A stretch of DNA of 12,745 nt from the NCBI GenBank assembly GCA_024278035.1, contig JAJRUA010000217.1, forward strand, positions 1-12,745, given 5' to 3'. The notes under the pieces were generated by a model. The model ran no database searches. It was not told where the DNA came from and worked only from the letters and a program-made list of their open reading frames with translations. The position numbers and the translations under genes are program-made. Shown one piece after another: positions 7,412-12,745 of this stretch; within the stretch, counting starts at the first letter, position 1; every line of letters starts with the position of its first letter. This stretch comes from Planctomycetota bacterium (GTDB lineage Bacteria > Planctomycetota > Planctomycetia > Pirellulales > Lacipirellulaceae).

Positions 7412-9088
7412 TTACGTCACTCCTCCCCGAAAAATTGTCCAGAAGAGACCGAGGCATATCGCGGCAGCAAGTAGCGGGGCGCTCAGCAAGAATAATGGGC
7501 TTGGTAGGCGTTTTGCGGAGTTGGCTTCCGCTACTCTAGCGGCAGCGAGCTTTGCCTTGCGTGCTCGTGCTTCGGCAACCCGCTCAGCGGTGGTCATGCG
7601 AGGCGTGGCAGGCTTGGCCGTTTCGAGAAGTGTTGTTCCTGAAGAATTGGCCTGGCTCTCACGTTCACTTTGGTCGGAAGCTGCCGTATCGTCTTGTTTG
7701 GCACGTGCTTGAGCAAGAGAGCCAAACGCTCTAAGGCTGCGGGCCCGTTTGACGGCGGCAGGATCAAGGGGTTCGACGCGGGCCAGCGCCGCGGTCGCCC
7801 GGACGCCGACCGTTCCCTCCTGTTCTGCTGCGACATCAAGATAAGTGATGATCGGCTCACGGACATAACGATTCTGCTGGCTCTCGACACTTTCCTCGTA
7901 CAGGGTGGTTAAGCGGTCCAAGACCGTCCAATCTTTCCAACGAGCGAGGTCCGGAATTACCTGATCGGCAAAATCACCATTGTCCAGTAGCAACCGGGCG
8001 GACTGCAAAACGCGAGAAAGGGGAACGAGGTCTTTCTGTTCTTCGACTAAAAAACGTAGGGCCATTAGCGCCGAATAAACATGGGAATAGTCCGCCTCTT
8101 GCTGCACTAAAAACCGCGTATCGATCAGATCGAGTCCTTTGGCGGGATCACCATGTTTGCCACAGAGAGTTAAGTAGCAGGCGATCATCGCATCGAGGCC
8201 CAGTTTGCGTTGTCGCTCGGAGTAACGGATCGTCTCGGGAAAAATCGCCGAGCCAAGGGGCCCGCCGAGTGCAAGCGAAGCGGCAATCGCCCCTTCCGCT
8301 CCCGCGCCGAGTATCTTGCCATCTGAAAGCAACATTGCTTCCAGTCGTTTGACATCTTCCGGCTGGCCACACACACCAAGCATCGTAAGAAATAGCCGGC
8401 GGCGGCTGGGGCTAACGCGTCCTTCTTCGATCCAAGCGAGCAATTGCTTTCGATCCATTTGGTCATGGATAGCAATTAAATCTTGATAGGGGGCCCGAGC
8501 AAATTCATCGTAAGCATCTTGGCCCAACAGGGGGTCTTCGTCCTCAAGGTAATCCAGAAAGAACGCCAGCCGTTCGCCCCCCGACTCGGGCAATCCAAAA
8601 AGCTGAGCCACGTATTCGGCCGCTTTCTCGGAGAGGGGCATGGGAATTGTCCAGTCGATCGGTTCGTCTTCTGCATCCACAGGCTGCAACCCACGCACAA
8701 AGAAGGTCGTCTCGAAATCCGCGTCTCCAAAATAGATCGCCTTGACCTCTTTCTTATCCACCATCTTATCTTCGCCAAGTAAAATCCGTTTTACGGCAAA
8801 GCGGGCCTCACCCGAGTCGGCATCAACAAAACCATAGGGGATTCCTTGTTCTGCGAGCGCCTCCGCCGCGGTGGCTGGCTCCGATAGTTTGGCAAAGAGA
8901 ACAATCGCGCTGTCAGCAATCTCCTCGGTCAACGTCCGACTCTCGGCCATACAGAAGGGACAAGCCCGCGCGGTGCCGACCAGCGCGGTGCTGACCATCG
9001 CAGTGCCGACCACCACCATCACCCAACCGGCAAGGGCAAGCGACATCGTTCGGCGAATAGGTGGAGTGGCTGGCATGAGGGTCTTCAT
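7412..9088 (-). CDS. Exported, membrane-anchored CPFC protein with helical repeats
   Basis: The product is 558 residues. The signal peptide (hydrophobic about 16-36, ending TARA) predicts cleavage after Ala42, so the mature protein would begin CPFC, a CxxC pair at its N-terminus. Residues about 55-135 look like a small beta-barrel (IVLFAKLSEP, ARFAVKRILLG, AIYFGDADFETTFF), reminiscent of NTR/TIMP-like or OB folds. Residues about 200-440 are helical and HEAT-like (RLFLTMLGVCGQPEDVKRLEA, ALMALRFLVEE, ATAALARVEP). An Ala/Arg/Lys-rich linker leads to one C-terminal TM (about 532-553), giving a large periplasmic body. The ATG directly follows the permease stop (TAA-ATG), so it belongs to the ABC operon. 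I know of no assigned function. The position suggests a substrate-handling or adaptor subunit of the transporter, with the cysteine pair as a metal or redox site. Met15 is an alternative start. Confidence 0.8.
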   Translation of the reverse strand: MKTLMPATPPIRRTMSLALAGWVMVVVGTAMVSTALVGTARACPFCMAESRTLTEEIADSAIVLFAKLSEPATAAEALAEQGIPYGFVDADSGEARFAVKRILLGEDKMVDKKEVKAIYFGDADFETTFFVRGLQPVDAEDEPIDWTIPMPLSEKAAEYVAQLFGLPESGGERLAFFLDYLEDEDPLLGQDAYDEFARAPYQDLIAIHDQMDRKQLLAWIEEGRVSPSRRRLFLTMLGVCGQPEDVKRLEAMLLSDGKILGAGAEGAIAASLALGGPLGSAIFPETIRYSERQRKLGLDAMIACYLTLCGKHGDPAKGLDLIDTRFLVQQEADYSHVYSALMALRFLVEEQKDLVPLSRVLQSARLLLDNGDFADQVIPDLARWKDWTVLDRLTTLYEESVESQQNRYVREPIITYLDVAAEQEGTVGVRATAALARVEPLDPAAVKRARSLRAFGSLAQARAKQDDTAASDQSERESQANSSGTTLLETAKPATPRMTTAERVAEARARKAKLAAARVAEANSAKRLPSPLFLLSAPLLAAAICLGLFWTIFRGGVT

Positions 9089-10696
9089 TTATCTTACCCC
9101 GGCAAGGGACTTCGCTACATCGGTCCGGTAAGCCGACACCGCAGGTAGCAGTCCGGCCAAGGCGGCCAGAGCGACGAGGGCTGGAATCACCGCGATTTCC
9201 CAGAGATCGAATTCCCAAAACGCTAGCCGTACGCCAGCCTGGGATTCGACATACGGCGAAGCGAGAGCAATCAAAGTGTGACCAAGGAAAATACCCAAGA
9301 GTCCGCCGGCAAGCGACAGCAACACCGATTCGGTAAGCACGATCAGCATGACCGACGCGCGACTGGCCCCCAGGGCTCGCATCACAGCGATGTCGTGTGA
9401 CCGTTCGTTCATCGAGTTGTAGATGCTCACTAAAATGCTAATCGAGGCGACCACGACGATCAGGATCGTAAGAACCAAGAGAACCAATTGTAGGGGACCA
9501 ACGATTCGTTCCAACAAAGACGCCACCACACCAGCGGGGGCGACAGCCTGGGCCGATTGGCTGGCATCTTTGTTGATCTTCGTTAGCAGCGTCATCGGGC
9601 CAAAGGAACTGTTGCAAAGCACCAGGATGCTGGTCACTTCGCGCTGCGCTTCGGGCAAGGGCGTGATGGTATTTCCTTGGTTATCGTACAGCACCGCCGG
9701 GGGGAGGATGCCCTTGGGGCTTTCGCTCGAAATGGTTTTGTTGGCCGTCGCTTTATTTGCTGGCTTCGCTGGAAGCGTATGGCCTTCCATGGGAGCAAAA
9801 ATCGCCTTGTCAGCGGTTTCGTTGATAGAATTGAGCACGCCAATAACAGAAAACGCTTGAAGCGTCTCTTCTGCCATCTCTTCGGCTACCGTTCCTGCGG
9901 ATTCTGGCTTGATGGTGTCACCGACGCCTGCTCCCGAGGACTTGGCAATTGCCGATCCAAGCACCGCCGGAGGAAAACCAGAAAGGCTTTTCTTTTGGGA
10001 GAGAGCATGGCCTTCTAGAAGGTAAAAACCTTCGATATTAACAAAGACGGCCCGGTCGTTTGCCGTGCCGGTTGAATCAAGGATGCCCGTTACCAAGAAG
10101 GCGTCGTGCTCGTCTCCTTTGCCGCTGATGCCGTGCGTTGGGTGAATGGTGTCGCCTGCCTCGATGCCGGATTGGGCAGCGACGACCGAACCCAAGACCG
10201 CCTCAAAGGCACGGTCCGCATGAAAGTTTCGCCCCGAGCTAAAGGTGTAACGCCTTGGCGATCCGTCGCTGTGGGTGCCAAACTCAATCTTGTCAAAAAG
10301 ATCGGGCGTGGTGGCGACCACACGGAACAGTCGGCCACTTGGGTTTTCCGGTTCCGAGCTTGGGTCAAAACTATCACCTAAACAGTAGGGGACCGCCGTC
10401 TCGGTGACGTTCGCATAACGCCCCTCAACGAACTGGCGATAAGACGAATAGGGAATCGGATAGAGGGGTTGCCCAAGGTGATAGACGGTGCTTAGCACAA
10501 GCTGCAACGAACCTCCCTTGCCGCCAACAATCAAGTGATAGCCTTGTGCGTCTTGTGAAAATTGCCGCACGGCGACCGAGTGGATCACGATCACACAAGT
10601 CATCACCGCCACGCCAAGCGCCATCGACAGGGCCGTCAAACTCGAAGCGAGACCCCGTTGTTGCATGTTCTTCCATGCGATTCGCCAGAAACTCAT
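9089..10696 (-). CDS. FtsX/MacB-type ABC transporter permease with duplicated periplasmic module
   Basis: The product is 535 residues. It has an N-terminal TM (about 22-42), a large periplasmic domain beginning LIVGGKGGSLQLVLSTVYHL, and three C-terminal TMs (about 401-425, 452-476, 500-523) of the FtsX core, including NERSHDIAVMRALGAS, the usual coupling motif. This is the LolC/E-MacB exporter-fold family (COG0577). It is longer than the roughly 400-450 residues usual for this branch. The excess is explained by two tandem copies of a segment: copy 1 at about 166-235 (AVLGSVVAAQSG, AGDTIHP, VTGILDSTGTANDRAVF, LEGHAL) and copy 2 at about 244-310 (AVLGSAIAKSSG, VGDTIKP, VIGVLNSINETADKAIF, MEGHTL). 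The start overlaps the ATPase stop by 4 bases and the stop abuts the CPFC gene. Substrate is unknown: lipid or lipoprotein transport, or metal-related transport in a Zrg-like locus. Confidence 0.9.
   Translation of the reverse strand: MSFWRIAWKNMQQRGLASSLTALSMALGVAVMTCVIVIHSVAVRQFSQDAQGYHLIVGGKGGSLQLVLSTVYHLGQPLYPIPYSSYRQFVEGRYANVTETAVPYCLGDSFDPSSEPENPSGRLFRVVATTPDLFDKIEFGTHSDGSPRRYTFSSGRNFHADRAFEAVLGSVVAAQSGIEAGDTIHPTHGISGKGDEHDAFLVTGILDSTGTANDRAVFVNIEGFYLLEGHALSQKKSLSGFPPAVLGSAIAKSSGAGVGDTIKPESAGTVAEEMAEETLQAFSVIGVLNSINETADKAIFAPMEGHTLPAKPANKATANKTISSESPKGILPPAVLYDNQGNTITPLPEAQREVTSILVLCNSSFGPMTLLTKINKDASQSAQAVAPAGVVASLLERIVGPLQLVLLVLTILIVVVASISILVSIYNSMNERSHDIAVMRALGASRASVMLIVLTESVLLSLAGGLLGIFLGHTLIALASPYVESQAGVRLAFWEFDLWEIAVIPALVALAALAGLLPAVSAYRTDVAKSLAGVR
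9767..9967 (-). repeat. Copy 2 of duplicated permease module
   Basis: This encodes permease residues about 244-310. Aligned by eye with copy 1 at an offset of 78 residues, it keeps AVLGS, GDTI-P, V-GVL-S, DKAIF and -EGH-L but has lost the His residues (HPTHG, DEHD) that copy 1 carries. Divergence shows the duplication is not recent. Confidence 0.75.
9992..10201 (-). repeat. Copy 1 of duplicated permease module
   Basis: This encodes permease residues about 166-235. It is the copy that fits the usual family pattern, with IHPTHG followed by DEHDAFLVTGILDSTGTANDRAVF. The His/Asp/Glu cluster could be a metal or ligand contact site. It is adjacent to copy 2, separated by a short Ser/Lys-rich linker. 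Confidence 0.75.
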
Positions 10697-11403
10697 AAGG
10701 GGCCTCCTGCTTCATTAGCAATACAAGTTTTCTCAAAGGATAGATCTAGGCGATTCACTTCTTCGAGCTGTTCAACCCGATCGAATTGGCTCGACACTTC
10801 GGGCGAATGGGTGACTAACAACATGGCGACGTTCTCTTCATGGCAAACACTCCGTAAGAGATCGATGACCTGTTGTTGATGAGTCGGATCGATATTGGCG
10901 GTCGGTTCGTCCGCCAAAAGCAACACGGGGCGATTGGCCAAGGCCCGGGCGACGGCGACCCGTTGTTGCTCGCCGACCGACATGGCGGCCGGTTTATGAT
11001 GCAGCCGGTGGCCAAGGCCTACTCGATCGAGCAAATCGGCAGCCCGTTCTCGATCGACCCGTTGCCCCGTGAAGGTCATGCCTAGCTGAACATTTTCCAG
11101 GGCCGAAAAACCGGCTAACAGGTTGAACGTCTGGAAGACGTAGCCAATGTTTCGGGCTCGGAACTTGTCACGGCCCGCTTCTGCCAAGCGGGTGATTTGG
11201 ACGCCGTTGATTGTTATGGAGCCACTATCGATGGTCGTTAAGCCGGCAATCGCATTGAGAAGTGTTGTCTTGCCACACCCACTTCGGCCACGAATGACAA
11301 CCTGCTCGCCGGCCCCCACTTCAAAGCGAGGAACCTCCAAGATCGGCAGCCGTTTGGCCCCCGGTTGGCGGTACGATTTTTTAATGGACTCAAGCAGCAG
11401 CAT
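10693..11403 (-). CDS. LolD/MacB-type ABC transporter ATP-binding protein
   Basis: The product is a 236-residue cytoplasmic ATPase, the usual length for the LolD group. Visible motifs are Walker A GRSGCGKTT (39-47), Q-loop YVFQTFNLL (88-96), ABC signature SVGEQ (142-146, in place of the common SGGEQ/SGGQQ), Walker B VLLLADEPT (160-168), D-loop NIDP and switch His199 in VTHS. It powers the adjacent FtsX-type permease, whose start codon overlaps its stop (ATGA). It is the first gene of the five-gene operon running to 6115. No Shine-Dalgarno precedes ATG 11403; a weak promoter with an overlapping palindrome lies about 50-80 bp upstream. The Gly-to-Val change at the second signature position is unusual but seen in some members of the family; Ser, Gly144 and Gln are retained, so activity is expected. 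Confidence 0.93.
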   Translation of the reverse strand: MLLLESIKKSYRQPGAKRLPILEVPRFEVGAGEQVVIRGRSGCGKTTLLNAIAGLTTIDSGSITINGVQITRLAEAGRDKFRARNIGYVFQTFNLLAGFSALENVQLGMTFTGQRVDRERAADLLDRVGLGHRLHHKPAAMSVGEQQRVAVARALANRPVLLLADEPTANIDPTHQQQVIDLLRSVCHEENVAMLLVTHSPEVSSQFDRVEQLEEVNRLDLSFEKTCIANEAGGPL

Positions 11404-11455
11404 GATGGCAAGGCACGGATCGACGTGTCGGGCTGGAGAGACGGGCGAATCCTCT

Positions 11456-11485
11456 ATTATCTGCTAGCAGAACCCCGCCTGCCAG
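11456..11485 (-). promoter_or_regulatory. Possible promoter of the ABC operon with overlapping 12-bp palindrome
   Basis: On the - strand, CTGGCA (11485-11480) and GATAAT (11461-11456) are spaced by 18 bases, a 4/6 and 5/6 match to sigma70 boxes. A perfect 12-bp palindrome TCTGCTAGCAGA (11460-11471) overlaps the -10 edge and could be an operator. It is placed 53-83 bases before the ATPase start. Chance occurrence is possible because planctomycete promoters are poorly defined. Confidence 0.3.
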
Positions 11486-11700
11486 CCTGTAATGTCGGTT
11501 CTTCACCAGCAACGCCACTGAAACTTTCGAGCAAATCTTACAAAGGAGCTTGGTAAAGTTTACAACGGACGAGGACGTGAAGCGGTAATAAGCCCCAAAG
11601 AGAGCCATTATTAGCAATCTAGCGATGACTCCTTCCGATTGGCACGGGGCGTGCATCTCTCTACGGATGGTAGAAGAGTTGGGTTCGTCCTAAGAGCCCA

Positions 11701-11908
11701 TCCCAAAACTTTCACAGGAAGTCTCGAAAGACTACGAGAACGCCAAGCGGTTTTGGGACGTGCAAAATAAGAGTGCTTCCGGATGGCGGGACCCAGTGTC
11801 ATCCGCGTTGCCTTTTGTTCGAACCACCTGAGACAAGCCTTCGGAACCCCGAAAGGAGTTCCTCCCTCCGCAAATCGGGCCGTCGAGTTTCCCGCAACTC
11901 GGCGGCCC
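11701..11908 (+). ncRNA. Candidate structured RNA (five hairpins), no known family
   Basis: Five hairpins lie within 210 bases. P1 pairs 11701-11709 with 11750-11758 (TCCCAAAAC/GTTTTGGGA) and encloses P2, AGTCT-CGAA-AGACT (11720-11733). P3 is 11780-11788 with 11797-11805. P4 is 11843-11862, closed by a GAAA tetraloop with one C-A mismatch. P5 is 11877-11889 with 11896-11908, 13 pairs around a 6-base loop. P3 and P5 use G-U pairs and P4 has a GNRA loop only when read as + strand RNA, which sets the strand. No RNase P, tmRNA, SRP or 6S signature was found. No clear promoter or U-run terminator is visible. It could instead be a dispersed palindromic element. The overlapping long - strand open frame (11611-12177) is not considered coding. 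Confidence 0.4.
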
Positions 11909-12047
11909 CTCTTCTGCGCCATCCTTATCTTTCTGCACGCCCAAAACCTTGAGGCACCCCGATCGCTGGGACAGATAAAGATCAGAATTCGATACCCGAC
12001 CGATTTCAAAAAACAACGAAAGTGAGAAAAACACTTGTGGAGAAGAG

Positions 12048-12089
12048 CGCGCCCGGCAGGATTCGAACCTGCAACCCCTGGTTTCGAAG
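12048..12089 (-). pseudogene. tRNA-Arg 3'-half fragment (attachment-site remnant)
   Basis: Read on the - strand this is a canonical tRNA 3' half: anticodon loop CTTCGAA (anticodon TCG, Arg; 12083-12089), 3' anticodon stem ACCAG, 5-base variable loop, T-arm GCAGG-TTCGAAT-CCTGC (perfect), acceptor strand CGGGCGC and discriminator G. CCA is not encoded. The 5' side fails: no GCGCCCG acceptor partner, and the bases before the loop (CAGGC) do not pair with ACCAG. The break at the anticodon loop is typical of tyrosine-integrase att cores. In that reading the element lies at higher coordinates and the original chromosome at lower ones. Confidence 0.75.
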
Positions 12090-12147
12090 GCCTGAGCTGC
12101 AAATCTAGACGCTCGCGACCGACTCTCCCGAACTCTTGAGTATTTCT

Positions 12148-12250
12148 CGACTTACTTAACGACAGCAAGAATTTCAACTTGCCAACAATGTCTATATTCT
12201 ACAGGTTTTTGGACGGTTCGTCACCAATTCTGTACCGGATTCTGTACCAG
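12148..12250. repeat. Element-end repeat, copy 1
   Basis: This starts CGACTTAC, then TAACGAC, ACTTGCC (12177-12183), TCTACAGG-TTTT and CACCAATTCTGTACC, and ends in two ATTCTGTACC boxes 12 bases apart (12227-12236, 12239-12248). A second, diverged copy with the same order lies at 12403-12506. ACTTGCC begins 88 bases after the tRNA-Arg anticodon loop. Confidence 0.65.
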
Positions 12251-12271
12251 AACAGGAACGCTGGTCTTTCG

Positions 12272-12289
12272 GGTACAGAATTCTGAACC
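12272..12289. repeat. Inverted box pair GGTACAGAATTCTGAACC
   Basis: This 18-bp near-perfect palindrome (one mismatched pair) is built from the same ATTCTGTACC box in inverted orientation, overlapping a one-base variant on the other strand. It lies 23 bp after the two direct boxes of copy 1. It looks like a protein-binding site. Confidence 0.55.
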
Positions 12290-12302
12290 AAGTGCATTGT
12301 CT

Positions 12303-12343
12303 CGCTCTTCGGGCGGTTGAACCCCCGACCAAGGAATTATGAG
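12303..12343 (-). pseudogene. tRNA-Met/Ile-like 3'-half fragment
   Basis: On the - strand: anticodon loop CTCATAA (anticodon CAT; 12337-12343), 3' anticodon stem TTCCT, variable loop TGGTC, T-arm start GGGGG-TTCAACC. The T-arm closes poorly (GCCCG gives three of five pairs), so it is decayed. The 5' half is absent: the bases before the loop (GCGGC) do not pair with TTCCT. As with the Arg fragment, similarity begins at the anticodon loop. CAT cannot distinguish Met from lysidine-Ile. Confidence 0.55.
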
Positions 12344-12402
12344 GCCGCTCCACCCGGTCATGGCTGCCCAACTCTCAACGGAGACAACCTGTTTAGGTGT
12401 AA

Positions 12403-12506
12403 CGACTTACGCCTCGATAGCTAACGACTTCGACTTGCCGTTAATTCCCAAATTATACAGGGTTTTCAATAGATTACCACCGATTCTGTACCGGATTCTG
12501 TACCCA
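12403..12506. repeat. Element-end repeat, copy 2
   Basis: Same order as copy 1: CGACTTAC, TAACGAC, ACTTGCC (12433-12439), TTATACAGG-TTTT, TTACCACCGATTCTGTACC, with ATTCTGTACC boxes at 12483-12492 and 12495-12504, again 12 bases apart. ACTTGCC begins 90 bases after the CAT anticodon loop, nearly the spacing seen in the Arg module. Confidence 0.65.
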
Positions 12507-12548
12507 GAATAGAGCAGGGAACTCTTGGGGGATGTCCCATCCATTGTT

Positions 12549-12568
12549 AAAACGTGGTCTCACGTTTT
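12549..12568 (-). terminator. Possible bidirectional terminator hairpin
   Basis: AAAACGTG and CACGTTTT pair perfectly around a 4-base loop, 30 bp after the stop of the partial transposase-like frame on the - strand. The U-run is formed only by the stem's own four T, so termination strength is doubtful. Confidence 0.35.
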
Positions 12569-12578
12569 CGCCAGCGTA

Positions 12579-12590
12579 GCGTAGCTACGC
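12579..12590. repeat. 12-bp palindrome GCGTAGCTACGC
   Basis: This perfect palindrome follows a partial repeat of GCGTAGC, between the AAAACGTG hairpin and the 21-bp hairpin. It forms part of a cluster of three palindromes in about 100 bp beside the transposase-like end, perhaps the terminal region of an insertion sequence. Confidence 0.5.
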
Positions 12591-12597
12591 GCGTCGA

Positions 12598-12745
12598 TCA
12601 ACTTGGCATCGTCTCCTTTGCCGTAGGCAAAGGAGACGATGCCAAGGCTTTCTCTTCCTCCTCCGGTTCCTTCTTCGGTCGCTCAAGAGCCGCTACGAGG
12701 TTCGGCAAGTCCTGGTAACCTGAGATTCGGCGGAACCCTTTCTCC
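12598..12745 (-). CDS. C-terminal end of a transposase-like protein (partial)
   Basis: An open frame enters from the right edge and ends at TGA (12600-12598), giving the last 48 residues. They begin EKGFRRISGYQDLPNLVAAL, a pattern I associate with C-termini of DDE transposases (F-R-I-GY-DLP-L-AL). A Lys/Glu/Pro-rich tail (ERPKKEPEEEEKAL) follows. The family (for example IS256 or IS4) cannot be set from this piece. The final 16 codons are largely made of a 21-bp perfect hairpin. The gene sits just inside the putative element boundary formed by the tRNA fragments, as expected for mobile DNA. Real coding sequence: fairly likely. Transposase: moderate. Confidence 0.45.
   Translation of the reverse strand, partial: EKGFRRISGYQDLPNLVAALERPKKEPEEEEKALASSPLPTAKETMPS
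12602..12646. repeat. 21-bp perfect inverted repeat with 3-base loop
   Basis: The arms at 12602-12622 and 12626-12646 are exact reverse complements (CTTGGCATCGTCTCC... with its mirror) around GTA. It is far longer than chance allows and lies inside the end of the partial transposase-like frame. There is no U-run, so a terminator is not the obvious role. Confidence 0.85.

Noticed and set aside
11701..11908. RNase P RNA, tmRNA or group II intron domain
   Set aside because: The conserved cores of these RNAs (for example the GAGGAAAGTCC box, a tmRNA tag frame, or domain V) were not seen.
12048..12130. A complete tRNA gene on the - strand
   Set aside because: The T-arm, acceptor 3' strand and anticodon loop are good, but there is no 5' acceptor partner for CGGGCGC and the 5' anticodon stem does not pair, so only a 3' half is called.
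11611..12177. 188-residue open frame on the - strand
   Set aside because: It runs through the tRNA fragment (giving the typical spurious VAGSNPAGRA peptide) and the hairpin block. Composition is basic and low in hydrophobic periodicity, with no recognisable domain.
12048..12343. Group I intron interrupting a tRNA anticodon loop
   Set aside because: A break at the anticodon loop is where such introns sit, but no tRNA 5' half is found upstream on the - strand within the window and no intron core pairing was recognised. An integration remnant explains both fragments better.
12148..12506. CRISPR array
   Set aside because: Only two diverged copies of a roughly 100-bp unit are present, without short identical repeats and uniform spacers, and no cas genes.

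Overview
The window looks like a chromosomal segment of a planctomycete, probably of the Pirellula/Rhodopirellula type. This rests on protein style, not a marker gene: moderate-GC coding sequence, mostly weak or absent Shine-Dalgarno sites, lineage-style acidic DPF-motif and large coiled-coil proteins, and a CPFC-headed membrane-anchored protein next to DUF3299-like proteins. No rRNA or ribosomal gene is present to fix the taxonomy.

Left part (1-4362). Two exported proteins of unknown function are on the + strand: a secreted acidic protein with four DPF motifs (214-837) and a probable lipoprotein (1096-1743). A SO_0444/ArsP-type metal efflux permease with a fused C-terminal heavy-metal (HMA) domain lies on the - strand (1796-3103). 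Its 5' side holds a 19-bp perfect inverted repeat. A CtBP-like D-2-hydroxyacid dehydrogenase follows on + (3409-4362).

Middle (4590-11403). A 503-residue coiled-coil protein (+) converges on a five-gene - strand operon. In transcription order the operon encodes a LolD/MacB-type ABC ATPase, an FtsX/MacB-type permease, a 558-residue exported membrane-anchored protein whose predicted mature end starts CPFC, a three-TM protein with a C-terminal CCFG domain, and a lipoprotein paralogous to that CCFG domain. Two junctions are 4-base ATGA overlaps and one is direct abutment, so the genes are almost certainly co-expressed. The ABC pair plus DUF3299-like proteins resembles, by recollection of gene content, the Zur-regulated ZrgABCDE metal-uptake locus of Vibrio. 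A metal-related envelope function is the working hypothesis. The permease carries a clear tandem duplication of about 70 residues in its periplasmic domain.

Right part (11404-12745) has no convincing gene until a partial transposase-like C-terminus at the end. It contains a possible operon promoter under a 12-bp palindrome, a block of five nested or consecutive hairpins that suggests a + strand structured RNA, and two tRNA 3'-half fragments (Arg-like and Met/Ile-like). Each fragment is followed at the same distance by a shared repeat ending in two ATTCTGTACC boxes. This looks like the edge of one or more tRNA-targeting integrative elements, with two modules of the same architecture but different tRNA halves. 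It is the most unusual structure in the window.
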